From the NCBI GenBank assembly GCA_016235065.1, contig JACRMB010000003.1, positions 531,943-595,942 of the forward strand: a stretch of 64,000 nucleotides of DNA. Reading direction: 5' to 3'. Origin of the DNA: Actinomycetota bacterium (GTDB lineage: Bacteria > Actinomycetota > Thermoleophilia > BMS3ABIN01). This document shows, one piece after another, positions 9,605 through 18,870 of the stretch; the stretch's first letter is position 1, and every line of letters starts with the position of its first letter. The notes beneath the pieces are model-generated. The model searched no databases, was not told the origin of the DNA, and was given only the letters and a program-made list of their open reading frames with translations. The translations under genes were made by a program, and so were the position numbers.

Positions 9605-11029
9605 ATGTCAGGCGGCCGTCCGACAATCGGCATCATCAGCCACGAGCGGATCGCCGCCTCGATGGCCGGGCCCGGCATCCGCTGCTGGGAATTTGCCCGG
9701 GCGCTCGCCGGTGACGCCGCCGTGAAGCTGTTCAGCCCGGCTGGCTCGGACCTCGAGCCCGAAGGCTTCGAGCTGATCGCCTACGCAAAGGAAGACCATG
9801 CGGGCCTCGCGACGGCGGTAGCCGACTGCGACGTGCTGCTGGCCCAGGGATTCACCTTCAACGAGAACCCGGCGCTGGTGGAGATGGGCAAGCACCTGGT
9901 GATCGACCTGTATGTGCCCATGACCCTGGAAGCGATGGGGCAGTACGAGCACATGACCCTTCCAGAGCAGTCGGGTATCCAGCAGGGGATCATCGGGGCG
10001 CTTGAACGCCAGCTCGAGATCGGCCACTTTTTCATCTGCGCATCGGAGCGTCAGCGCGATTACTGGCTGGGATGGCTTTCCCTGGCGGGAAGGGTGACTC
10101 CGGGCGTTTATGCCGATGACCGGACCCTGCGGCGGCTGATCGGAGTGGTTCCTTTCGGCCTGCCTGAAGCGCCTCCTGAGGCGGCGGGCAAGACTTTGAA
10201 AGGCGTGCATCCCGCAGTCGGTGAGAGCGACAGGGTGCTGCTCTGGGGCGGCGGCATCTACAACTGGCTGGACCCGTTCACGCCTATCCGGGCCGTGGCT
10301 GAACTTGCCGGCAGACGCGATGACATCAGACTTTTCTTCATGGGAACGCGCCATCCCGATCCCAATGTACCCAAGATGCGGGTCTATGACGAGGCGGTGG
10401 AACTCGCCCGTGAGCTGGGGGTGCTGGATTCCGCCGTCATCTTCAACGACAGGTGGGTGCCTTATGCCGACCGGGTAGGCTATCTGCTGGAAGCCGACCT
10501 TGGAGTCAACGCCAACATCGACCATATCGAGACAAGATTCTCTTTCCGCACCCGGATACTCGACTGCATCTGGGCGTCGCTGCCGCTGGTATCGACTCAC
10601 GGCGATTCGCTGAGCGAGATGGCCGAGCGGCGTGAGCTGGGCCTGGTGGTGGAGTCGGGCGACGTGACGGCTTATGCGGCTGCGATCGAGCGGCTGCTGG
10701 ACGACGGTGAGCTTTACGACAGTTGCCGCGCCAATCTTGAGACAGTGGCCGCTGATTTTCGCTGGTCGCGGGCGACGCAGCCGATCAGGGAGTTTATCGG
10801 GCGGGTCGTGGCGGGCGGACAGGGTACGGGAACCGCAGGCGCTGCTGATTCCACAAGGGCCATCCCGAAAAGCCCTGCGATCGACAGGCTGGCGACCGGT
10901 TACAGCGCTGGCGGAGCGGGCGGCGTTGAGTCGCTCGACAGTACAGCTTCCGCCGGTCGCGCTTCGACAGCCGCCGCCGGCCGCAAACTCAAGCAGGCAG
11001 CCAGGAAAGTGAAGAGAAAGCTTAGATGA
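9605..11029 (+). CDS. GT4-type glycosyltransferase
   Basis: 474 residues. It starts TIGIISHERIAASMAGPGIRCWEFARAL, matching the N-terminal Rossmann start of GT4 enzymes that bind the acceptor. The C-terminal donor half includes VLLWGGGIYNWLDPFTPIRA and LEADLGVNANIDHIET, the variant lacking a strong E-x7-E motif. The last 70 residues are an Ala/Ser-rich linker ending in a strongly basic tail (KLKQAARKVKRKLR) that may bind the inner membrane face. The stop overlaps the next ATG (ATGA), so translation is coupled. Predicted to extend the polymer exported by the upstream ABC pair. Confidence 0.85.
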   Translation: MSGGRPTIGIISHERIAASMAGPGIRCWEFARALAGDAAVKLFSPAGSDLEPEGFELIAYAKEDHAGLATAVADCDVLLAQGFTFNENPALVEMGKHLVIDLYVPMTLEAMGQYEHMTLPEQSGIQQGIIGALERQLEIGHFFICASERQRDYWLGWLSLAGRVTPGVYADDRTLRRLIGVVPFGLPEAPPEAAGKTLKGVHPAVGESDRVLLWGGGIYNWLDPFTPIRAVAELAGRRDDIRLFFMGTRHPDPNVPKMRVYDEAVELARELGVLDSAVIFNDRWVPYADRVGYLLEADLGVNANIDHIETRFSFRTRILDCIWASLPLVSTHGDSLSEMAERRELGLVVESGDVTAYAAAIERLLDDGELYDSCRANLETVAADFRWSRATQPIREFIGRVVAGGQGTGTAGAADSTRAIPKSPAIDRLATGYSAGGAGGVESLDSTASAGRASTAAAGRKLKQAARKVKRKLR

Positions 11030-12795
11030 TGATTTCCAAAGCGAAAAAAGCTGCGCGAATACTATTAACCGAGGGTCCGGCGCCGCTGGCGCGGAGTATC
11101 AGCTACAGCCTGAGGAACCCGCTGGCCAAACAGTACAAGCAGTGGCTGCAGGAGAATCCTCTTTTCCCGGCAGACCTGGCGCGGATGAGACGGGACAGTG
11201 CCGGCTTCGACTATCGTCCACTTATCAGCATCGTCACACCGGTTTATAACGTGGACGAGATCTGGCTGACGAAGTGCATCGACTCTGTGATCGCCCAGAC
11301 GTACGATAACTGGGAGCTCTGCCTGGCAGACGATGCCTCTACCGAGCCTCATGTTCACGCGGTGCTCCAGCGGTACCAGGAGCGCGAACCTCGCGTCAAG
11401 GTCGTCTTCCTCGAAGAGAACCGGGGTATCGCCGGCGCCAGCAACGCCGCCCTGGAGCTGGCATCGGGCGAGTTCGTCGGCCTGCTCGACAATGATGATG
11501 AGCTGACCCCGGACGCGCTTTTCCACGTGGTCAGCCTGCTCAACGAGCATCGCGATGCCGACATGATCTATTCCGACGAGGACAAGCTCAACAAGGACGG
11601 CGCCCTCTGTGAACCTTTCTTCAAGCCGGACTGGTCTCCCGATCTTTTCCTGACCCAGATGTACACCTGCCATTTCGGCGTCTACCGCAAGAGTCTGGCT
11701 GATGCCATCGGTGGCTTCCGTGAGGGCTTCGACGGCAGCCAGGACTACGATTTCGTGCTGCGATTGAGCGAGCAGACAGACCGCATCCACCACATCCCGA
11801 AGATTCTCTACCACTGGCGGATGATCCCCGGCTCCACGGCGGAAAAGTACGAATCCAAAGACTCTGATGTGCCCTCGATGAAATCGCTCAGCCATGCAAT
11901 GCGCCGGCGCGGCTGGAAGGGCGTGGTGGAGAGGGGCCTGGAGCCCGGAACTTTCCGAATCCGCTATTACATCACCGGCGAGCCGCTGGTCAGCATAATC
12001 ATCCCGACCCGCGACCGGGCGGAGCTTCTGAAAAAATGCGTCGACAGCATCAGGAAGAAGACCACCTGGGGCAACTACGAGATCATCGTCATGGATAACG
12101 GCAGCAGCGAGAAGGCGTCACTGAAATATCTCGAGGCGTTCGACGCGCTCGAGGGCTGCCGTGTCATCAAACACGAAGGCCCCTTCAATTTTTCTGCGAT
12201 AAACAACGCCGCGGCGCGTGAGGCAGCCGGCGAGATGCTGGTCTTCCTCAACAACGACACCGAGGTCAGCGCCGGCGACTGGCTGGAGGCGATGCTGGAG
12301 CTGGCGCAGCTGCCTCACGCGGGAGCCGTCGGTCCCTGCCTGCTCTATCCGGATGACACCATCCAGCACGCGGGCATCATCCTGGGCCTGGGAGGCATCG
12401 CTAATCCGGCGTTCTATCGCCGGCCGGCGGAAGGCTGGAGCTACTTCAACCAGGCGAGGGTCATCCGCGACTACAGCGCCGTCACCGGCGCCTGCATGAT
12501 GGTTAGGAAGGAAGTCTTCGAGGAGCTTGGCGGCTTCGATGAGGAAAACCTGCCTATCGCCTACAACGACATCGATTTCTGCCTGAGGCTGCGGGAAAAG
12601 GGATATCAGTCGGTCTATACGCCGTTCGCCATCCTCTATCATGACGAGGGCGCCAGCCGCGGCTACGGCCCCGATCCGGAGGCGGATTACATGATTGAGA
12701 AGTGGCGGGGCGTCATCGACCGCGATCCCTTCTACAATCCCAACCTCGCCCGCGACCGCTTCGACTTCAGTCTGAAACTGCGGCAGCCTTCCTGA
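11026..12795 (+). CDS. Bidomain GT2 family glycosyltransferase
   Basis: 589 residues with two GT-A domains. The first starts ISIVTPVYNVDEIWL (about residue 67) with metal-site LDNDDEL. The second starts VSIIIPTRDRAELL (about 322) with LNNDTEV and a conserved VTGACMMVRKEVFEELGGFDE-type acceptor region. Two-domain GT2 enzymes usually add two sugars or act processively in O-antigen or rhamnan assembly. It overlaps the GT4 stop by 4 bp and ends in a 29 bp convergent overlap with the minus-strand membrane gene. Confidence 0.9.
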   Translation: MMISKAKKAARILLTEGPAPLARSISYSLRNPLAKQYKQWLQENPLFPADLARMRRDSAGFDYRPLISIVTPVYNVDEIWLTKCIDSVIAQTYDNWELCLADDASTEPHVHAVLQRYQEREPRVKVVFLEENRGIAGASNAALELASGEFVGLLDNDDELTPDALFHVVSLLNEHRDADMIYSDEDKLNKDGALCEPFFKPDWSPDLFLTQMYTCHFGVYRKSLADAIGGFREGFDGSQDYDFVLRLSEQTDRIHHIPKILYHWRMIPGSTAEKYESKDSDVPSMKSLSHAMRRRGWKGVVERGLEPGTFRIRYYITGEPLVSIIIPTRDRAELLKKCVDSIRKKTTWGNYEIIVMDNGSSEKASLKYLEAFDALEGCRVIKHEGPFNFSAINNAAAREAAGEMLVFLNNDTEVSAGDWLEAMLELAQLPHAGAVGPCLLYPDDTIQHAGIILGLGGIANPAFYRRPAEGWSYFNQARVIRDYSAVTGACMMVRKEVFEELGGFDEENLPIAYNDIDFCLRLREKGYQSVYTPFAILYHDEGASRGYGPDPEADYMIEKWRGVIDRDPFYNPNLARDRFDFSLKLRQPS

Positions 12796-14851
12796 CGTAG
12801 AATCCGACCCCGGTATTGCCGGCTTCCTCCACCAGTTCCAGGCACGACTGCGATTCGACCCCCGGTTTCTTGCTGTAGGCGAAATTGTTGACGCCCAGCT
12901 TATTCATGTCATCCGAACAGGGGGAGATGTCAACCGCGAAGGCGTCGCCGTTCAGCAGCCTGAAGGCGGCGGGTTCCGCAGGCAGCGCCGGCTCGTTGAA
13001 GGTCGTATGTGAATAGCGGTTGTAGATACCACGATTGCTGCCGGTGGGATCGATAGCCGCAAAGAAATCGAGATCGGGAGTATACTTGGCGCCGTTGACC
13101 ATCTGCATGCCCGAGGCTTTGAGCAGGGCTGCGAGGCTGGGATTTCCATAGACGATCCAGCGGGCGTCGGGGTCATGGACCGCGAGCTTGTGCCCTGTCT
13201 TAAAAATCTGGTTCTCGAAGACGGGATCCATGCCCCGGGCGATGGGATTGACGAACAGATAGGGAGTCAGCGCCAGAAGGATCAGCACCGAGAAAGCCGC
13301 GCGCCTGCGGGTAAGGATCAGCCAGGAGAGCAGGCCGAAGAAGGCCGACATCAGCACCACGTAACGCAGCCGGAAATCCTCGCTGGCATACTGGATGTAG
13401 ATCAACCCGTAGAGGAACACGAGCGCTCCGATAACGATCGATGCGTTGCGGGCGAAGGCGCGGTCCATGGGGGCGTCGTCAGCCGCCGGCTCTTCGTGCC
13501 CGCTGGCAGAGTCACTCCTCGCTTCGCCGGCAGCCCGGCCTGCATTACTCTTACCATCCCCACCCGCCAGGTACACCATCGTCACCAGTATGCTGCCGAT
13601 TCCCAATCCGAGCAGGATCCGGTTAAAAGAAACGTAGCTGAGCAGGCTCAGCTTCGCCACCGGCAGCGGGAATTTGACCAGCACAAAGGCTGAGATGATC
13701 AGCAGGTAGGCCAGCAGCACCGTCACCATCCGGTTGTTCCTGATCTTGAGGATGTAATTGCGCACCCAGGCTATGAGCACCACCGGAAAGAGGATGATGA
13801 AGTTGCTGGTCTCGCTGGCGTTGACCCAGACCCGGGGATAGTCGAGTTCGCCGTAAGGCGCCCAGGTGAAGCCGGAGAACATTCGCACGAGGCCGGTGTC
13901 GCCGCCGCGGTTTATACGGCGGCCTGGATATTCAGTGTTGAGGATGGCGGTGATGGTGGCGCTGGTGTCCTGGTAGAAGAGGTAGAGCACCGCACCCGCC
14001 AGCAGGCCCAGCCCGGCGGCGAGAGGCAGACGGGTCTTCAATCCGCTCGCTAGCAGCTGCCAGCGGCCGCCGGTGGTGAAGAAGGCACCGGCCATGAAAA
14101 GCGTCAGCCACCCCAGCGGCACCTGGAACGGCGGATAGAAGAAGAGGATGAAGTCGAGGCCGAACACGGTGAGCAACACCGCTCCCGTCGCGACCAAAAT
14201 TTTACTGCGCGCCAGGAAGAGATAGCTCGCGCCGACGAAGATGAAGCAGAAGCTCGCCAGCATCTCCACGACCATGGTCGAGAACCACCATTGAGTGAAG
14301 CCGGAGAACAGCACCCAGAGCGCGCCGGTCACCGACAGCCAGAAGTTGTTGCGGGTCAGCAGCATCAGCAGCATAAAAAAGCCGAAGAGCAGGCCGAAGA
14401 TCTTGAAATTCCACCAGAAGGAAAAGCCGTGTTCGACGCCCATTGAGAAATAGCCCCAGTTCTGCGGCTTGAAGGCCGTGGTCAGGTGCTTTACCGGGAC
14501 GTTGTTCAGCAGCGGATCGTTGTTGGCGCCAATGTTGTAGTTATGAAGGGGATAGTCCTGCTGGTACTGGGATAAGGCCCAGGGGGTGCCCACCAGCCAT
14601 TCGTCACTCCGGATGGACTTGGGCGTGCCGGCGATAACGCCGGTCTTCTCGGCGCGGGCTTCAGGGTAGACGGTGTCCCAGTAACTGATGGAGGAACCGT
14701 GCAGCTTCAGGCCCACAGAAAGCGCGAACAGCAGCACCAGGATGAAGGTGAGCAGGAAGACCCGGAAGTCGAAACGGATCAGGCTTTCTTCGCTTATTTT
14801 TTCCCCGGCGCGGTCAAGGGAGCGCCGGAGCGCCTGCAGCCTCGGTTTCAT
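12767..14851 (-). CDS. Large multi-pass membrane protein of the polysaccharide locus
   Basis: 694 residues from ATG at 14851 (MKPRLQALRRSLD). The frame is open further upstream, but that part runs into the divergent methyltransferase and is not membrane-like. A basic cytosolic start and a first helix (FLLTFILVLLFALSVGLKL) precede an extracytoplasmic loop with SIRSDEWLVGTPWALSQ, then about ten more helices and a soluble C-terminal domain. The layout resembles GT-C/YfhO-like membrane proteins that act on lipid-linked sugars, but no catalytic motif was identified. Function is inferred from topology and neighbours. Confidence 0.75.
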   Translation of the reverse strand: MKPRLQALRRSLDRAGEKISEESLIRFDFRVFLLTFILVLLFALSVGLKLHGSSISYWDTVYPEARAEKTGVIAGTPKSIRSDEWLVGTPWALSQYQQDYPLHNYNIGANNDPLLNNVPVKHLTTAFKPQNWGYFSMGVEHGFSFWWNFKIFGLLFGFFMLLMLLTRNNFWLSVTGALWVLFSGFTQWWFSTMVVEMLASFCFIFVGASYLFLARSKILVATGAVLLTVFGLDFILFFYPPFQVPLGWLTLFMAGAFFTTGGRWQLLASGLKTRLPLAAGLGLLAGAVLYLFYQDTSATITAILNTEYPGRRINRGGDTGLVRMFSGFTWAPYGELDYPRVWVNASETSNFIILFPVVLIAWVRNYILKIRNNRMVTVLLAYLLIISAFVLVKFPLPVAKLSLLSYVSFNRILLGLGIGSILVTMVYLAGGDGKSNAGRAAGEARSDSASGHEEPAADDAPMDRAFARNASIVIGALVFLYGLIYIQYASEDFRLRYVVLMSAFFGLLSWLILTRRRAAFSVLILLALTPYLFVNPIARGMDPVFENQIFKTGHKLAVHDPDARWIVYGNPSLAALLKASGMQMVNGAKYTPDLDFFAAIDPTGSNRGIYNRYSHTTFNEPALPAEPAAFRLLNGDAFAVDISPCSDDMNKLGVNNFAYSKKPGVESQSCLELVEEAGNTGVGFYVRKAAAVSD

Positions 14852-14929
14852 GGCAGTGATTATATACGCAAAGTGGCGGCGCATGCGGGCTATCGCCCGT
14901 GGACGGCGCCGTGGTCTATAATCACCGTT

Positions 14930-15862
14930 ATGAATCAACCGCATCCGCTGAAAAGAAAGATAGCCAAGCTCCTGTTCGCCCTGAAGGCGGCAATGAAGCT
15001 TATGAGCCGCAAGGCCGACCGCCGGGCGCTGGTGCTGGACATCCTGCGCAAGCCCTTCTATGACCAGGACACCGCCCGGGAGTTGGAGCTGGTCAAATGC
15101 GTGCTCGAAAGCCAGGACCGCCAGGCGAAGCATCCCGAAGACACCATGCGCGAGCGGGAGCTGATCCGGCATATCCTCACCAACCGGGAAAAGCAGCAGG
15201 TCATTCAGGATATCTTCGAGAGCCCCTACTACAGCCAGGACACCTCGGACGATCCTTATCACGGGAATTTCAGCTGGTTCATCGACGAGGTCAACAAGAT
15301 CGGGAAGCCGCGTATCCTCGAGCTTGGCGCCAGGAAGATCAACCAGAAGGAGCGCTTCGCGGATTATGGCGAGTACGTTGTCTTCGACATCCATGAGGAT
15401 GAGGATGTTGATGTAGCCGGAGACATCCACCAGCTTTCCACCTACTTCGAGGAGGGCCAGTTCGACGCGGTCTTCATGGTCTCGGTGATGGAGCACCTTG
15501 CTATGCCCTGGAAGGCCGTCCTTGAGATCAATAAGGTGATGAAGCCCGGCGGACTGCTGTTCATCTCGACCCACCCGGTCTGGCCCGCCCACGCGCTGCC
15601 CTGGGATTTCTGGCGTTACTCTAAGGAAGCTTTCCCGGTGCTGCTTAACCGTTTCACCGGTTTCGAGGTGCTAAAAGACGATGAGGGGCTGCCCTGCCTG
15701 ATCCTGCCATTCGGCAAGGACCAGTCACTGATGAACCTCCATCGCGAGCCCGCCAACCTGGGCGTGAGCGTGATCGCCAGGAAGACCGGCACGGCCGACG
15801 AGCGGCTTTCCTGGGGGCTGGAAGTTGATGAGATGATCGATTCGGTTTATCCTCGGGGGTAA
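14930..15862 (+). CDS. Class I SAM-dependent methyltransferase-like protein
   Basis: 310 residues from ATG at 14930. The first 110 residues are helical and charged (KRKIAKLLFALKAAM; repeated YDQDTARELELVK / YYSQDTSDD). The methyltransferase fold follows: motif I RILELGARKIN, then VVFDIHEDEDVDVAGD, VFMVSVMEHLAMP and KPGGLLFISTHPVWP. Motif I lacks the second glycine of GxGxG, so cofactor binding may be altered. A TATAAT at 14917-14922 lies only 7 nt before the ATG, which would give a leaderless mRNA. A role in modifying surface glycans is inferred from context. Confidence 0.8.
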   Translation: MNQPHPLKRKIAKLLFALKAAMKLMSRKADRRALVLDILRKPFYDQDTARELELVKCVLESQDRQAKHPEDTMRERELIRHILTNREKQQVIQDIFESPYYSQDTSDDPYHGNFSWFIDEVNKIGKPRILELGARKINQKERFADYGEYVVFDIHEDEDVDVAGDIHQLSTYFEEGQFDAVFMVSVMEHLAMPWKAVLEINKVMKPGGLLFISTHPVWPAHALPWDFWRYSKEAFPVLLNRFTGFEVLKDDEGLPCLILPFGKDQSLMNLHREPANLGVSVIARKTGTADERLSWGLEVDEMIDSVYPRG

Positions 15863-15920
15863 TTCATTCTCTCCAGGATGATTATCGTCTGGAGGGAGAA
15901 TCGGACCGCACGGGGGCAAT

Positions 15921-18815
15921 GTGATTCTTCACCATCGAGCAGGATGGAAGAAAAGGTTGATTATCGCTCTGAGCGAAGGCGTCCTGCTGTTGCTGGTTTA
16001 TATCTTTTTGGCTATGGCATCGCCGGCGCGGGGGATGTCTTCAGCAGAACCAGACCTCGCGAACCCCGCAGCCCGCGAAAATTTCGAGCGTAGCTTCAGC
16101 CCCGGGAATTATCGCGGCCCGGGGAATATCGTCGGCCTGGAGACGCCGTTCGGTTCGGATGTGTCGTCCGGCCCGGAATCTGCAGCGAGTCCATCTGGCA
16201 TCTCCGGCTCATACCTCGACGCCGATCCATCAAAGCCAGGAGTTCAGATCCCGTTGCTGCCATCGCCTTCGCAGTCGTCACCGCGAAGCCCCGCCACCTT
16301 CTACATGGACACCGCCACCCCATGGCTCCTCGGCAGCGTGCCACTCTCCAGCGGTTTCGATTATCCCGTCGGCGGACTAAACCACGAAGGCTTCGACATG
16401 ATCAACTGCTTCGGTTGTGGCGTCGACTGGCTGGGTGATTACGGCCATACGGCTGAGGACTACGCCAACGGGCGCGAGGGCGACGCGGTTTATTCGATCA
16501 GCGAAGGCATCGTTCTCTGGCGCGGCGTCGGCCCCAATGCTTATGGGAACGTGCTGATCGTCCAGCACAAAGTCCAGGGCACCTTCATCTACTCCCTCTA
16601 TGCCCATCTGCAATCCATCAATGTCGTACCGGGTCAGGTAGTCGGCCGCCGGCAGCAGATCGCCACGGTCGGATCGAGCGGCTCTTTCCTGCCTCATCTC
16701 CATTTCGAGGTCAGGACCCGGCCGCATATCGCCGCCCGCGGTTATACTTTTTATTCGTTCACGGGCGCCAGCATCAACGCTTACGACATGACCTTCTACG
16801 CCCCGTCCTGGTACATCAACAACCGGCGGCATCTCGACGATCCGTTCGGCGGCATCGACGGTGCTGAGATCGTCCCCGGTGGATTCAAGGTGAACGGCTG
16901 GGCGCTCGATCCCAACACTTCCAGCCCGATCGCCGTCCACGCATATGTCGACGGCCGGGGAGCTGCCATCGCCACAGCGAACCAGAACCGCTGGGACGTG
17001 GGCTACAACTTCCCCGCATCAGGTTCACAGCATGGATTCAGCGCTTCTATCCCGGCTGGCCCGGGCCTTCATAATGCCTGCATTTTCGCAATAAATGCCG
17101 GAGCTGGCACCAACAGCCAGGTGGGCTGCTATCTGTATAACCTGAGCGCCAGCCCCATTGGCCGGCTCGACGATGCCAGCATCGACGGCAGCGGCCAGCT
17201 GAATGCCACAGGCTGGGCGCTCGATCCGGACACCGCCTCGCCGGTCTATGTCCACTTCTATATCAACGGCCAGTTCGCGGGATCAGGCAACGCCGGAAAC
17301 AGCCGCGTCGACATCGCCGACCGCTTTCCGGAATTCGGCGCCGGGCACGGTTTCTCGACGGCCCTGCCGAAGCTTGCAGGCAGTAACAGCGTTTGCGCTT
17401 ACGGGATAAATGTGGGCCCCGGGGGTAACGCCCTGCTCGGCTGCAGGACGGTGGTTGCCGGCCTTGATGATTTTCCTGCCGTGACGCCCCCGGCCGGACG
17501 CCATTACAACTGGACATATTTCGATGGCGTCGGTGGCTCTGACTGGCTGCTGATGGCCGAACCAGCCGATTATTCGACGCCAGCGCCGACACTCCACTTC
17601 GACCTTAACATCCAGGGGAGGGGCGTTGATTTCGGATTGCAGGGTAATCCGGCCGTGCCACCTGGGTTTGCGCTTTTCAGTGGCATCGGTGGAATAGCCG
17701 GCGGCCCCGTGGTCGCGACTTCCCTCACTGGTGACGAAGCCCTGATGTCGCAGCGGATCCTCTGGGCTGGTAAATCACTCGAGGAAGTACCCGGCATCGA
17801 CTCGGCGGACCTTTCTGACCATTATTACTGGCCATGGTATGACCAGAACAGTTCCGGGTTCGCCGACTGGGTGATGCTGGCAAATCCTGGTATTGAGTCC
17901 GTTTATTACGAGATCACCATCGATGGAAACAATCCCGGTGCCGGCTCAACCGGGACTATCGCGCCTGGGGCGCTGGCAACGGCGGCTTTCCCTGGCGTGA
18001 TCGGCGGTCCTGTGGAGCTACGGGCCTGGACCGGGCCGGACAAGCTCACCCCGGCGCAGCTAATGGCTTCCCAGCGAGTGCTGTCAGCCGGCAACGCGGC
18101 TTTCAACGAGGAGCCGGGCATTCCCGCGGCGGCGCTGTCCGACCACTATGTATGGACCTGGTACGATTCCGTCGGCACCGTCGGCCGTGACTGGCTGCTG
18201 CTGGCCAACACGAATGCGGCAGCCGTTTACTACGAGATAAGCATCGGTGGCAACGATCCCGGTTCGGGCTCGAGAGGCACAATCGAACCGGGCGGGCTCG
18301 CCTATCCCTCCTTCCCTGAAAAAACCGGGGGACCTGTCGAAGTGCGGGCCTGGCTCTCAGAGACTGACGGCGATGGCAATCAGCTCAAGACCAATTCCGC
18401 AGACATCGTGGCGTCGCGGCGTTCGATCTGGGGACCTTCCTTCGAGGAAGTGCCGGGCCAGCCGTTTGAGGCTTTGGCTGCGGATTATCACTGGACCTGG
18501 TATGACCAGGCAAGCCCCGGATCGCAGAACTGGATGATGGTGTCCAATCCCACCGATATCCCTGTCTACTACGTGATCACCATGCGGGGGAACTATATGG
18601 GCGGGTCCGACTACGCTGGTACCCTGAATCCGGGAAGCAGCGCCTTCCCCAGCTTCCCTGCTGAGATAGGAGGTCCGATCGAGGTCAAGGGCTGGCAGCT
18701 GAATCCTGACGGCTCGCCGAATTACAGCCAGCCAGCTGTTTTCCTCGCCTCCCAACGGGTGCTCTGGAACGGATACTTCAATGAGATGACCGGGACGGTA
18801 TTGGGGCCCGGTTAG
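15921..18815 (+). CDS. Secreted M23 peptidase with four-repeat WYD tail (paralogue A)
   Basis: 964 residues from GTG at 15921. A basic start and a hydrophobic segment (VLLLLVYIFLAMASPARG) form the export signal. A LytM/M23 metallopeptidase domain lies at about 140-290. Zinc ligands are visible in GHTAEDYANG (H..D) and HLHFEVR (HxH), so it should be active on peptidoglycan cross-links. Two modules of the GWALDP(N/D)T type follow (about 310-520). The C-terminal 438 residues are four tandem repeats, each with a (W/Y)xWYD start, an NP turn, GGPVE, a SQR motif and EVPG-like end, closing with VLWNGYFNEMTGT. No sortase motif or membrane anchor follows. It is the first of four consecutive genes sharing this tail. 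Confidence 0.9.
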   Translation: MILHHRAGWKKRLIIALSEGVLLLLVYIFLAMASPARGMSSAEPDLANPAARENFERSFSPGNYRGPGNIVGLETPFGSDVSSGPESAASPSGISGSYLDADPSKPGVQIPLLPSPSQSSPRSPATFYMDTATPWLLGSVPLSSGFDYPVGGLNHEGFDMINCFGCGVDWLGDYGHTAEDYANGREGDAVYSISEGIVLWRGVGPNAYGNVLIVQHKVQGTFIYSLYAHLQSINVVPGQVVGRRQQIATVGSSGSFLPHLHFEVRTRPHIAARGYTFYSFTGASINAYDMTFYAPSWYINNRRHLDDPFGGIDGAEIVPGGFKVNGWALDPNTSSPIAVHAYVDGRGAAIATANQNRWDVGYNFPASGSQHGFSASIPAGPGLHNACIFAINAGAGTNSQVGCYLYNLSASPIGRLDDASIDGSGQLNATGWALDPDTASPVYVHFYINGQFAGSGNAGNSRVDIADRFPEFGAGHGFSTALPKLAGSNSVCAYGINVGPGGNALLGCRTVVAGLDDFPAVTPPAGRHYNWTYFDGVGGSDWLLMAEPADYSTPAPTLHFDLNIQGRGVDFGLQGNPAVPPGFALFSGIGGIAGGPVVATSLTGDEALMSQRILWAGKSLEEVPGIDSADLSDHYYWPWYDQNSSGFADWVMLANPGIESVYYEITIDGNNPGAGSTGTIAPGALATAAFPGVIGGPVELRAWTGPDKLTPAQLMASQRVLSAGNAAFNEEPGIPAAALSDHYVWTWYDSVGTVGRDWLLLANTNAAAVYYEISIGGNDPGSGSRGTIEPGGLAYPSFPEKTGGPVEVRAWLSETDGDGNQLKTNSADIVASRRSIWGPSFEEVPGQPFEALAADYHWTWYDQASPGSQNWMMVSNPTDIPVYYVITMRGNYMGGSDYAGTLNPGSSAFPSFPAEIGGPIEVKGWQLNPDGSPNYSQPAVFLASQRVLWNGYFNEMTGTVLGPG

Positions 18816-18870
18816 AATATCCACCGGCAATCAACGATAATGTCGTATGGCTGGATTGAGGCGTTAAAAA

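Noticed and set aside
14852-15592. Extension of the 12767-14851 membrane protein frame to an ATG at 15592
   Set aside because: The extra 247 residues lie antisense to the methyltransferase gene, have no membrane character, and a good start exists at 14851.
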